DNA from: a bacterium 1xD8-48
GTDB lineage: Bacteria; Bacillota; Clostridia; Lachnospirales; Lachnospiraceae
Assembly: GCA_009917455.1 (NCBI GenBank)
Contig: QZDS01000007.1
Coordinates: 1-64,000, forward strand
Length of the DNA stretch: 64,000 nucleotides
Direction: 5' to 3'
This document shows, piece by piece, positions 8,875 to 16,142 of this stretch. The notes beneath the pieces are model-generated. The model was given only the letters and a program-made list of their open reading frames with translations, did not search any database and was not told the origin of the DNA. How positions within the stretch are numbered: the first letter of the stretch is position 1; each line of letters begins with the position of its first letter. The position numbers and the translations under genes are program-made.

Positions 8875-8903
8875 ACTTTAACACTTTTAATCGTCAAAGT
8901 CAA
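8875..8903 (-). promoter_or_regulatory. Sigma-A promoter of the arylpyruvate operon
   Basis: On the minus strand TTGACT (8898-8903), a 17-base spacer and TAAAGT (8875-8880) lie 35 bases before the thioesterase start. The flanks are rich in repeated TTAAAAGT-like steps but no palindrome stands out. Confidence 0.65.
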
Positions 8904-8964
8904 CAGACAGTATGCCTTGTAACAGCCTTATACAAAAACCCGGAATTTCCTGTAAAGTAAAATA

Positions 8965-8993
8965 CGGGAGACTCCGTTTCAAAGAGTCTCCCG
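8965..8993 (-). terminator. Terminator after the flagellin/zinc-ribbon genes
   Basis: A perfect 10-bp stem CGGGAGACTC / GAGTCTCCCG with a 9-base loop. On the minus strand it is followed by TATTTTA. It lies 45 bases past the zinc-ribbon gene stop and before the next operon's promoter. Confidence 0.8.
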
Positions 8994-9037
8994 CTTTGCT
9001 TCATATATCAACTGTATCTTTAATTATACTGCGCTCT

Positions 9038-9415
9038 TTAGTCCCAGAGCCCCGTTTCCTCCTCCGAAAGAGAAGCCTCACGGCACACCGGACACCGGGC
9101 TTTCCCGATATTTTCAATTAATTCTGTCCCTTTGCCGCATTTCCCGCAAAGCCCGGCATATTCCGCTCCTTTGTCCAGAAGCTTAATCACAGGCACGCTT
9201 TCCACCGACTTGCAATGTTCACAGACAGCCAGCCGATAACCAAAGTCAAATAACGGTAATTCCGTCTCCGCTTCATAGCGGTCAAGCTTCTGCCTTATCT
9301 CCATCGGAAAAAGGCTTTTAACCGCCCCCAGCTCTCCGTGCATGATTCCGCTGCCTGTTCTGCAATTCCATGTCTTGCCGCAGGACGCGCAGGATACATC
9401 TATAATTACCCCCAT
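9038..9415 (-). CDS. Multi-zinc-ribbon protein of unknown function
   Basis: A 125-residue protein with four CxxC knuckles: CASC near residue 9, CEHC near 65, CGKC near 91 and CPVC near 108. They could form two zinc ribbons. No membrane segment or signal peptide is seen. It starts 27 bases after the flagellin stop with a good AAAGGAG site, and the only terminator seen is downstream of it, so it is probably co-transcribed with the flagellin. I do not recognise a named family, and a link to the flagellar protease is only positional. Confidence 0.75.
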   Translation of the reverse strand: MGVIIDVSCASCGKTWNCRTGSGIMHGELGAVKSLFPMEIRQKLDRYEAETELPLFDFGYRLAVCEHCKSVESVPVIKLLDKGAEYAGLCGKCGKGTELIENIGKARCPVCREASLSEEETGLWD

Positions 9416-9442
9416 ATTCTTCTGCTCCTTTCCAGAGTCAGA

Positions 9443-11305
9443 TTACCCCAGCAGACTGAGTATATAATCCGAATTGTGATTTGCCTGGGCCAACATGGAT
9501 TGTCCGGCCTGAAGTAAAATCTGGTCATTGGCATAATCCACCATTTCCCTGGCAATATCGGTATCCCTGATACGGGACTCGGCGGCGGTTGTATTTTCAA
9601 CCACGTTGTCCAGATTGGCAATGGTATGTTCCAGACGGTTCTGGATGGCACCGTAATAGCTTCTCACGTTGCTCACATAGACAAGCGCGTTTTTCACCGA
9701 ATTGATAGTGTCGCTGGCGCTGTCCACCGTCCTTACGTTCATATCCGTAAGCCCGAGGGCTTCCGCATTCATTTGGTAAAGCTCGAATTCTATGTGCTGC
9801 CCTGCCTCGGCTCCCACCTGGATACCGACCTTTGCTCCTCCGCTGAAGTCCACATTAACCTGACCGGGGTCAATTCCAAACGCGCCGCTGCTGTGCCCTG
9901 CACTTAAAATTGCCTTTCCGGCTCCACCAGCAGATAAATCGCCTGATATTACGGAACCGGCGCCGTCCTTCGACTCGTAAGCAAGCTTTCTGACAAATTC
10001 CGTCAACTCCGCATTTCCGCTGCGGAACCGTGCGTTGATATCTGATTCCGTCAGGCCGGTATGCTTCTTAATGGCATCGCCCAGCTTTACACCCTTTGCA
10101 AGGTCGGCAAATACTTTATCCATTCCGGCGGCAATATTAGAGGCGTTTACGTCGCCCTTTCCGTTTGCCAGCCATCCGATATAGGCCGCTCCCAGATAGC
10201 CGTGTCCGTAAGGCCGACCTGCCATTGTGTAGGACTGCAGGTATTTGCTGATGTTTGCATCCTGGCTGTTATCATTTTCACTGGTAAGTTTATCGGCATA
10301 ATAGAGCAGATTATTATTCCATCCGGTGGTAAAACCGCCTCCCGCAAGCTGAGCCGTCCCCTCCACAAACCATGTGGGATATTTCTCGCCCTTTCTGCCG
10401 CTCATGCCATCCGTTAAATTGTACTGCATTACGGTGTGCATCAGCTCATGGGCAATGGTGGATTCCAGCACCTCGGCATTCTTGCCCGTACCACTGGCGT
10501 CCGCATTATTAAAATCGGCCGCGTCCACCTTGATTCCCATGGTAATCGGCCTTCCGCCGGAGCTTTTGTAAGTGTATGAAGCATAGGCCAGAGTATTGCC
10601 CGGCCCGTCAATAAAGGACACGTTAAGGGACATTTTAATCGTATCAGTTCCCTGAGCGTTTTTTAACGCCGGAAAGGCTTCAAGAATATGCCCGATTGCG
10701 TCCGGCACCAGCGTATTCGCAATTTTATCCGCAAGGGCGCTTCCACTGTTTACCGCAACACCTGCCCGTCCGTTTACCGCTGCATTGTTGGGTGAGCCGT
10801 TTACCGCGACGGTTCCGTCCTTCAGGTTCAGCTCCATATCGTACTGATAGGTTGCCAGCACTGAAGCCGAGCGCGGCGAATATCCGTTTGTGGGAAACAG
10901 ATTCTTTTCATTAAATACGGTGTGGTCGGCTATCTTGTCAATTTCCGCCTTAATCTGCTGGATTTCCGCATCAACCATCTCCCTGTCGTTATCGGACAGA
11001 GTTCCGTTTGCCGCCTTTACAGCCAACTCATTGGCTCTCTGCAGCATATCATGAATTTCATTCATGGCGCCCTCTGCGGACTGAACCATGGAAATTCCGT
11101 CCTGCGCATTGGCCGACGCCTGCGTCAGCCCCCGAATCTGTCTGCGCATCTTTTCGGAAATCGATAATCCGGCAGCGTCATCCGCTGAACGGTTTATCCG
11201 GTACCCGGAAGACAGCTTTTCCGCTATCTTCGCATTTCGTTTCTGATTCAGGTTCAAATGTCTGCCAACGTTCCATGCCGGCATATTACTTTTAATGGTA
11301 AGCAT
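9443..11305 (-). CDS. Flagellin with inserted metalloprotease domain (flagellinolysin type)
   Basis: A 620-residue flagellin, roughly twice the size of a minimal one. Residues 1-160 carry the conserved N-terminal D0/D1 region (LSSGYRINRSADDAAGLSIS at 31-50). Residues about 530-620 carry the C-terminal D1/D0 region, ending in NSDYILSLLG. Between them sits a globular insert with HELMH at residues 286-290 and a candidate third zinc ligand E315 in WFVEGTAQL, a gluzincin arrangement. This matches the known flagellinolysins, in which assembled filaments display many protease copies. No cysteines occur. Export would use the flagellar type III apparatus; there is no signal peptide. A sigma-D promoter lies upstream and a zinc-ribbon gene follows. 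No other flagellar genes are in the window. Confidence 0.92.
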   Translation of the reverse strand: MLTIKSNMPAWNVGRHLNLNQKRNAKIAEKLSSGYRINRSADDAAGLSISEKMRRQIRGLTQASANAQDGISMVQSAEGAMNEIHDMLQRANELAVKAANGTLSDNDREMVDAEIQQIKAEIDKIADHTVFNEKNLFPTNGYSPRSASVLATYQYDMELNLKDGTVAVNGSPNNAAVNGRAGVAVNSGSALADKIANTLVPDAIGHILEAFPALKNAQGTDTIKMSLNVSFIDGPGNTLAYASYTYKSSGGRPITMGIKVDAADFNNADASGTGKNAEVLESTIAHELMHTVMQYNLTDGMSGRKGEKYPTWFVEGTAQLAGGGFTTGWNNNLLYYADKLTSENDNSQDANISKYLQSYTMAGRPYGHGYLGAAYIGWLANGKGDVNASNIAAGMDKVFADLAKGVKLGDAIKKHTGLTESDINARFRSGNAELTEFVRKLAYESKDGAGSVISGDLSAGGAGKAILSAGHSSGAFGIDPGQVNVDFSGGAKVGIQVGAEAGQHIEFELYQMNAEALGLTDMNVRTVDSASDTINSVKNALVYVSNVRSYYGAIQNRLEHTIANLDNVVENTTAAESRIRDTDIAREMVDYANDQILLQAGQSMLAQANHNSDYILSLLG

Positions 11306-11320
11306 CCATGCACCCCCCCC
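11306..11320 (-). promoter_or_regulatory. Unusual G8 ribosome-binding region of the flagellin gene
   Basis: The only purine-rich sequence before the flagellin start is a run of eight Gs (11313-11320 on the minus strand), followed by TGCATGG before the ATG. An out-of-frame ATG at 11307-11309 overlaps this leader. Homopolymer runs like this can change length by slippage, which would change the spacing to the start codon. Confidence 0.5.
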
Positions 11321-11388
11321 GCAAAATTTTGGCCGCAGCCATCCATTTGCAAGGTAAACTATTTTGACATTGAGTTATATTTTATATT

Positions 11389-11416
11389 ATATCGGCAATT
11401 ATATTATTTCTCTTTA
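11389..11416 (-). promoter_or_regulatory. Sigma-D (sigma-28) flagellar promoter
   Basis: On the minus strand TAAA (11413-11416), a 16-base AT-rich spacer and GCCGATAT (11389-11396) match the motility sigma factor consensus TAAA-N15/16-GCCGATAT. It lies 84 bases upstream of the flagellin start, as for hag/fliC genes in Gram-positive bacteria. Confidence 0.88.
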
Positions 11417-11451
11417 GAGAAACTTTAACAAAATAATAATAAAATACAGAA

Positions 11452-11490
11452 AACCTCCGGCAGAGACTTCCTTGTCTGTCCGGAGGTTTC
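11452..11490 (-). terminator. Terminator of the DUF4854-like lipoprotein gene
   Basis: An inverted repeat AAACCTCCGG / CCGGAGGTTT with an 18-20 base loop. On the minus strand it ends in GGTTTTC. It lies about 40 bases past the lipoprotein stop and just upstream of the flagellin promoter. Confidence 0.75.
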
Positions 11491-11527
11491 AATGTCTTAT
11501 CTTTTGCTATGTATAAGACGCCTTTTC

Positions 11528-12124
11528 TTATTGAGCTTTAAATTCTCTCTCTGCCAGTACCTTGTCGTCAGGGTCTGTGTAACGTACAGCAACCGTGCAG
11601 GCGCCGCTCTGTCCAACCGCCTCGTCAAACTCTGCCGCCTGGGTCTCAAACTGAGATGCACTGGCATCCAGTCCCTGCTCAAGGGCTTCAGCAATTCCGT
11701 CTACTATCATGCTGCTGTCCTCAAACTTACAGGTCATGGAGAATACATTTCCCTTTACCTCAATGGAAAGGGTCATTCCTTCCTGTTCAAGGCTTTCAAA
11801 AGCGGAATCCAGAATGGATTTTACAGCAGGGTCATTGTAGTACTCTTCCAGTGTTGAATAAACGGCGTCTCCGCTTGCCGCTGCATTATCAGCCGAAGCG
11901 TCATCCCCAGTGTTATCTGCAGGCGCTTCAGGTTCTGCTTCCGTATCTGCGGGCGCTTCAGGCTCTGTGTCTGCGGCATCTTCGGGAGCTGCTGCATCCT
12001 CTGTGTTTTCAACAGCTGCGTTGTCTTCTGTCTTATCTGCCTCTTTGGAACCGCATGCGGTAGCAGATAATGCCAGTGCCATAACTGCGGCACATGCAAT
12101 TACTTTTACTGCTCTCAATTTCAT
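11528..12124 (-). CDS. Acidic lipoprotein, DUF4854-like
   Basis: A 198-residue lipoprotein. The N-terminus has a lipoprotein signal with lipobox SATAC|G (cysteine at residue 24). Residues 28-85 form a low-complexity Glu/Asp/Ala/Pro linker with an EAPADTEAEPEAPAD repeat. A globular domain follows, starting at YSTLEEYYNDPAVKSILDSA and ending in VRYTDPDDKVLAEREFKAQ. This arrangement matches DUF4854-type lipoproteins of Lachnospiraceae as I remember them; their function is unknown. It is likely anchored to the outer face of the membrane. The transcript appears monocistronic, with its own promoter and terminator. Confidence 0.82.
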   Translation of the reverse strand: MKLRAVKVIACAAVMALALSATACGSKEADKTEDNAAVENTEDAAAPEDAADTEPEAPADTEAEPEAPADNTGDDASADNAAASGDAVYSTLEEYYNDPAVKSILDSAFESLEQEGMTLSIEVKGNVFSMTCKFEDSSMIVDGIAEALEQGLDASASQFETQAAEFDEAVGQSGACTVAVRYTDPDDKVLAEREFKAQ

Positions 12125-12185
12125 AACTACTACTTCCTCCTCTTTTTCTTTCCTGCCAAACTACTTTGACAGGTTTTTCATGAAT

Positions 12186-12198
12186 GGTGTCTGACACC
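12186..12198. promoter_or_regulatory. 13-bp palindrome GGTGTCTGACACC downstream of a promoter
   Basis: A perfect palindrome (GGTGTC-T-GACACC) sits 8 bases downstream of the -10 box of the lipoprotein gene, around the expected transcription start. It could be an operator. The same kind of GGTGTC/GACACC core also occurs as a dispersed small repeat in other genomes, so a repeat-element origin is possible. Confidence 0.5.
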
Positions 12199-12205
12199 AA
12201 AAAGA

Positions 12206-12233
12206 ATTTTATCACGAATTATTTTTTTGTCAA
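12206..12233 (-). promoter_or_regulatory. Sigma-A promoter of the lipoprotein gene
   Basis: On the minus strand TTGACA (12228-12233) and TAAAAT (12206-12211) are separated by 16 bases. Upstream of it, 12234-12345 is AT-rich with no gene or structure that I can see. Confidence 0.7.
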
Positions 12234-12345
12234 TATCGCTTTATATTTAATTTTACATAATTAATTATCTTAACTTTTTCTTAATAAATTAAAAGTTTTC
12301 ATCCTTATATTCCAAAAACGGCCGGCACTCTCCACGAGCCGACTT

Positions 12346-12387
12346 TATTGTAAAAAAAGGCAGCCTGCGCTGCCTTTTTTTACAATA
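12346..12387. terminator. Perfect 18-bp hairpin after tRNA-Thr, probable bidirectional terminator
   Basis: Arms TATTGTAAAAAAAGGCAG (12346-12363) and CTGCCTTTTTTTACAATA (12370-12387) are exact complements around a 6-base loop. The T7 run lies inside the arms, so either strand yields a GC core followed by Ts. It begins one base from the tRNA 3' end. Confidence 0.8.
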
Positions 12388-12460
12388 AGCTACTGAGGGG
12401 ACTCGAACCCCTGACCTGCTGATTACGAATCAGCTGCTCTACCAACTGAGCCACAGTAGC
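12388..12460 (-). tRNA. tRNA-Thr (anticodon CGT)
   Basis: On the minus strand the sequence folds as a full cloverleaf. The acceptor stem is GCTACTG / CAGTAGC, the D-arm contains GGCTCAGTTGGTAGAGC, the anticodon stem is GCTGA / TCAGC with loop TTCGTAA, and the T-arm is GGGGTTCGAGTCCCC. The anticodon CGT reads ACG threonine codons. CCA is not encoded. A promoter precedes it and a hairpin terminator follows at once. Confidence 0.95.
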
Positions 12461-12470
12461 GTCGAAAATT

Positions 12471-12499
12471 ATTATACCGGTATCCAGCCAGTTTTGCAA
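12471..12499 (-). promoter_or_regulatory. Promoter of tRNA-Thr
   Basis: On the minus strand TTGCAA (12494-12499), a 17-base spacer and TATAAT (12471-12476) end about 10 bases before the tRNA 5' end. Confidence 0.7.
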
Positions 12500-12567
12500 G
12501 CATAATTTTTGGTAATTTTCTCTCCTTAATTCCGCATTGCTTCCATTTACCCCGGCATCCTTTTTCG

Positions 12568-13404
12568 CTATTTATCCAGATGAACATCCACCTGGGGGTA
12601 AGGAATCCTTATTCCCGCTTCGTCCAGCGCGTATTTCACCGCTTCCGTAAGCCTCCATTTTGCCGGCCAGAAATCCTCCTGCACGGCCCAGCACCTCGCA
12701 TTCAGATTGACGCTGCTCTCCCCCAGCGAGTCCACAAATACCATAATATCCCTGTCGGCGATTACCGCGGCGTCGGCGCGTAAAGCCGCCTCTATAACCT
12801 CTTTGGCCTTTCTGATATCCTCATCGTAAGCGATTCCCACAGGGATATCGATTCTTCTTTCTCTGCACCTTGTAAAATTGGTTATGGTTCCGTTTGCCAG
12901 CGTTCCGTTAGGCAAAACCACCACCCGGTTGTCCGGCGTGACAAGCTGTGTATAGAAAATATCCACCGCATCCACCGTCCCTTCGTTTCCCAGGCCGTCT
13001 TTGATATAGTCGCCGGCCATAAAGGGCTTCAATATCAAAAGCAGCACCCCTCCGGCGAAATTGCTAAGGCTCCCCTGAACGGCAAGGCCGATTGCCACGC
13101 TGGCAGAGCCTAAAATGGCAAGAATGCTGGCGGCGTCCACGCCAAGAGACGAGGCAATCATCAGAATAAGAACAAAATACAGCCCGAATTTTATAAATGA
13201 GTCAATAAAACGCATTGCGCTTTCCTCAATCCGGCTTCTGCCCAATGCCTTTTTGATAACATGTCTCAAAATACGAATCAGCTGCACGCCGACGAGGAAT
13301 GCCAGTCCCGCCAGCACTACCCGAAGCCCCAAATGAAATGCCTTTTCGGGCAGCTGTGATAAAAATTCCTCAATAAATCCTCTGTCCACTTCATTTTCCA
13401 GCAT
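12568..13404 (-). CDS. Small-conductance mechanosensitive channel (MscS family)
   Basis: A 278-residue membrane protein. There are three hydrophobic segments in the first 130 residues, the last being the pore helix GSASVAIGLAVQGSLSNFAGG (near 98-118), which has the Gly/Ala pattern of MscS TM3. The MscS signature continues with FMAGDYIKDGLGNEGTVDAV and VLPNGTLANGTITNFTRC. The C-terminal cytosolic beta/alpha domain is complete. It would open under osmotic downshock to release solutes. It starts 48 bases after the glgB stop, so the two may be co-transcribed. Confidence 0.9.
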   Translation of the reverse strand: MLENEVDRGFIEEFLSQLPEKAFHLGLRVVLAGLAFLVGVQLIRILRHVIKKALGRSRIEESAMRFIDSFIKFGLYFVLILMIASSLGVDAASILAILGSASVAIGLAVQGSLSNFAGGVLLLILKPFMAGDYIKDGLGNEGTVDAVDIFYTQLVTPDNRVVVLPNGTLANGTITNFTRCRERRIDIPVGIAYDEDIRKAKEVIEAALRADAAVIADRDIMVFVDSLGESSVNLNARCWAVQEDFWPAKWRLTEAVKYALDEAGIRIPYPQVDVHLDK

Positions 13405-13452
13405 CTTGCCTTAATCTCCTCTTACTTTTATTACAATAAGCGCTCCGGGCTG

Positions 13453-15900
13453 TCAGGCTTCCTGCTCTGCGCGCATCGCTTCCGCCTTCTTCTGTTCCTC
13501 TTCGGCTTTCTTCTGTGCTTCCGCCGCTTTCTTTTCCGCTGTTTCCGCCTTTTTCTCCGCTTCTCTTGCCTCCGCCTTTGCCTCTTCCGCATCTTTTCTC
13601 AGAAGCTTAGCGTTCTCAACAGCCAAAACAGCCTCCTCTTTTGCCTCTTCCGCCTTCTTTTCCGCCGCAAGAATCCGCTTCTTTCTGGCAATCTGCTTCC
13701 TTTCTTCTTCGTTGTAAGGCGTATAGGTGAAAATACTTGCCGACAGGGGCGCGCTCATCATCTTAAAGGAATAAGGCTTTCCGTCAATTTCCACTTCCTC
13801 CGCAAACTTTGCTTCCCCGTTTACGCGGCCAAGTCCGCCGTAGCGTTCGTCGTCTGTATTTAAAATCTCCGTATACTTGCCTTCATAAGGTACGCCGATA
13901 ACAAACTCCTGCTCCGCGTTCGCAAAGTTTACCGCTACTACCAGCGTATCGTTTTTCTTTTGCGTCTTTCGAAGGAAGGAAACCATGCATTTTTCGGGAG
14001 AAATGCAGTTAATCCATTCAAATCCCTCCGGGTGGGTGTCCAGCGCATACAGAGCCGGCTTCTCCTTATAGAGTTTATTCAAATCCTTAATCAGCTCATG
14101 GACGCCCTTATGCCCGTCGCAGGAAAGCAGTCCCCACTCTGTCTCCCGCATCTCGTCAAACTCTTTAAATTCAGCGATATCCTGTCCCATAAACAGAAGC
14201 TTTTTTCCTGGATGGGTCATCATGTAAGCGTAGGTAAGCCGCAGATTTGCGAACTTGTCCTCCAGGACCCCGGGCATTTTTCCAATCATGGTAGATTTGC
14301 CATGAACCACCTCGTCGTGGGAAAATACCAGCATGAAGTTTTCACTGTAGGCGTAAATCATGCTGAAGGTCAGCTCATTGTGATGATGGGCCCTGAAATA
14401 AGGGTCGTAGCCGATATAGGTCAGGAAATCATTCATAAATCCCATATTCCACTTAAGGTCAAACCCGAGGCCGTCTTCCTCCACCTTTCCCGTGATTTTC
14501 GGCCATGCGGTGGATTCCTCCGCAATCATAAATACGCCGGGATTTCTCTTTTTCATTACGGAATTCAGGTGCTTTAACAGCTCCATCGCCTCCAGATTCT
14601 CATGTCCGCCATAAATATTTGCAACCCATTCCCCGTCATTTTTGCCGTAGTCAAGGTAAAGCATGGAGGCCACCGCGTCCATACGAATCCCGTCCACATG
14701 GTACTTTTCCACCCAGTACAGCGCATTGGCAATCAGATAATTGGAAACCTGGGGCCGGCCGTAATTGTAAATCAGCGTTCCCCAGTGCGGGTGCGCCCCC
14801 TGTCTGGGGTCTGCATGCTCGTAAAGGCAGGTGCCGTCAAACTGAGCAAGGCCGTAGGTATCTCTGGGAAAATGGGCCGGAACCCAGTCCAAAATCACGC
14901 CGATTCCCGCCTGATGCAGGGTATCCACAAAAAACATGAAATCCTCCGCGCTTCCGTATCTTGCGGTAGGCGCATAATAGCCGATTACCTGATAGCCCCA
15001 GGAGGCGTCCAGGGGATGCTCCATCACAGGCATCAGCTCCACATGGGTATAGCCTGTCTCCTGCACATATCTGACAATTTCGGACGCCAGCTCCCTGTAG
15101 TTAAGATATTCTCCGGTATCGCTTTTCTTAAAGGAACCGAGATAAAGCTCGTAAACGCTGACAGGAGAATTTTCCTGCTGCTTCTTCTCCCGTTCCTTCA
15201 TCCATTTGCGGTCTTTCCAGGCATAGTCAAGCTCACGTACAACCGATGCGGAATCCGGCCGAAGCTGCTGGCCGAAAGCATAGGGGTCGGCTTTCAGGTA
15301 GGTCAGTCCCCCTTTGGCCTTGATTTCGTATTTATAGCATTCCCCGGGCTTAACGTCCGGCACAAAAATTTCAAAAACGCCGCTTTCCGCATTTCGGCTC
15401 ATCTGATGCATTCTTCCGTCCCAGTGGTTGAAATCCCCAACCACACTGACACGGACTGCATTCGGCGCCCAGACGGCAAAATGTGTCCCCTGTACCTTCC
15501 CTGAAGTCATCACATGGGCGCCCAGCTTTTCGTATATGGTATAATGAATGCCTGCATTAAACTTTTCAACGTCGTTTTGGGTAAGGCCTGTTTTAAACTG
15601 ATAAGCGTCCTTTATGCGGATGCTTTCATCCTCACGTGTGACCTCGTATTCGTAATTATCCGGGATTTTGCCGGCAAGAAGATATGCAAAATAACCGGCC
15701 TCGTCCACCATTTCCATCTTATGCTTTTTTCCGTCCTCCGTAATGACAGAAACACTTTCCGCCCCCGGCTGAAAGGTCTGGAACAGTACGCTTTTTCCTG
15801 CCGCATGAGGCCCTAAAATCTCATGAGGGCTGTCCTCCTCCGAATAAATAATCCCTTCAATCCTGGGCCAGTTCATAAGCTTGTACAATCTGTTGTTCAT
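13453..15900 (-). CDS. glgB: 1,4-alpha-glucan branching enzyme with C-terminal coiled-coil tail
   Basis: An 815-residue GH13 enzyme that makes alpha-1,6 branches in glycogen. An N-terminal CBM48 region (FAVWAPNAVRVSVVGDFNHW near residue 140) precedes the catalytic barrel. The barrel shows the nucleophile region GIRMDAVASMLYLDYG, the acid/base region MIAEESTAWPKITG and FSHDEVVHGKSTM. The all-beta C-terminal domain ends near FTYTPY at residue 729. Residues 730-815 are an added tail made almost only of Glu, Lys, Ala and Arg, predicted as a long coiled coil and absent from ordinary GlgB. No other glycogen genes are nearby. The start follows a GGGGG-type ribosome-binding site; mscS lies 48 bases downstream. 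Confidence 0.93.
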   Translation of the reverse strand: MNNRLYKLMNWPRIEGIIYSEEDSPHEILGPHAAGKSVLFQTFQPGAESVSVITEDGKKHKMEMVDEAGYFAYLLAGKIPDNYEYEVTREDESIRIKDAYQFKTGLTQNDVEKFNAGIHYTIYEKLGAHVMTSGKVQGTHFAVWAPNAVRVSVVGDFNHWDGRMHQMSRNAESGVFEIFVPDVKPGECYKYEIKAKGGLTYLKADPYAFGQQLRPDSASVVRELDYAWKDRKWMKEREKKQQENSPVSVYELYLGSFKKSDTGEYLNYRELASEIVRYVQETGYTHVELMPVMEHPLDASWGYQVIGYYAPTARYGSAEDFMFFVDTLHQAGIGVILDWVPAHFPRDTYGLAQFDGTCLYEHADPRQGAHPHWGTLIYNYGRPQVSNYLIANALYWVEKYHVDGIRMDAVASMLYLDYGKNDGEWVANIYGGHENLEAMELLKHLNSVMKKRNPGVFMIAEESTAWPKITGKVEEDGLGFDLKWNMGFMNDFLTYIGYDPYFRAHHHNELTFSMIYAYSENFMLVFSHDEVVHGKSTMIGKMPGVLEDKFANLRLTYAYMMTHPGKKLLFMGQDIAEFKEFDEMRETEWGLLSCDGHKGVHELIKDLNKLYKEKPALYALDTHPEGFEWINCISPEKCMVSFLRKTQKKNDTLVVAVNFANAEQEFVIGVPYEGKYTEILNTDDERYGGLGRVNGEAKFAEEVEIDGKPYSFKMMSAPLSASIFTYTPYNEEERKQIARKKRILAAEKKAEEAKEEAVLAVENAKLLRKDAEEAKAEAREAEKKAETAEKKAAEAQKKAEEEQKKAEAMRAEQEA

Positions 15901-15979
15901 TTTTCCCCCATTTCCGCGCGGCTTTCGGCGCTTGCTGTATTACTGTCCGTTTTGTGGCCAGCGCATGCAAAAAGTATAT

Positions 15980-16008
15980 ATTTTATTGTAACAAAGATGC
16001 CTGTACAA
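15980..16008 (-). promoter_or_regulatory. glgB promoter, sharing its -35 with a divergent promoter
   Basis: On the minus strand TTGTAC (16003-16008), a 17-base spacer and TAAAAT (15980-15985). Its -35 box overlaps the -35 box of the plus-strand promoter at 16002-16007. Confidence 0.6.
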
Positions 16009-16030
16009 CACAAGCACCAAGTGCTATAAT
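16002..16030 (+). promoter_or_regulatory. Promoter of the 16143 orphan gene
   Basis: TGTACA (16002-16007), a 17-base spacer and a perfect TATAAT (16025-16030). The spacer contains the inverted repeat AGCAC-CAA-GTGCT (16012-16024), a possible regulator site. Confidence 0.6.
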
Positions 16031-16142
16031 CGTAGCAGCCAGTACAAAGTCCTGTGCAAACAGTTACTAAATTATGCAATCAGCCGGAAGTCCGCAGGAG
16101 CATGCCCCTTAAGATTTCACTATGTGCAGAAAAGAGGAAAAT

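Noticed and set aside
14602-15504. Plus-strand open frame of 300 codons opposite glgB
   Set aside because: Antisense to the conserved GH13 catalytic region; no promoter or family motif.
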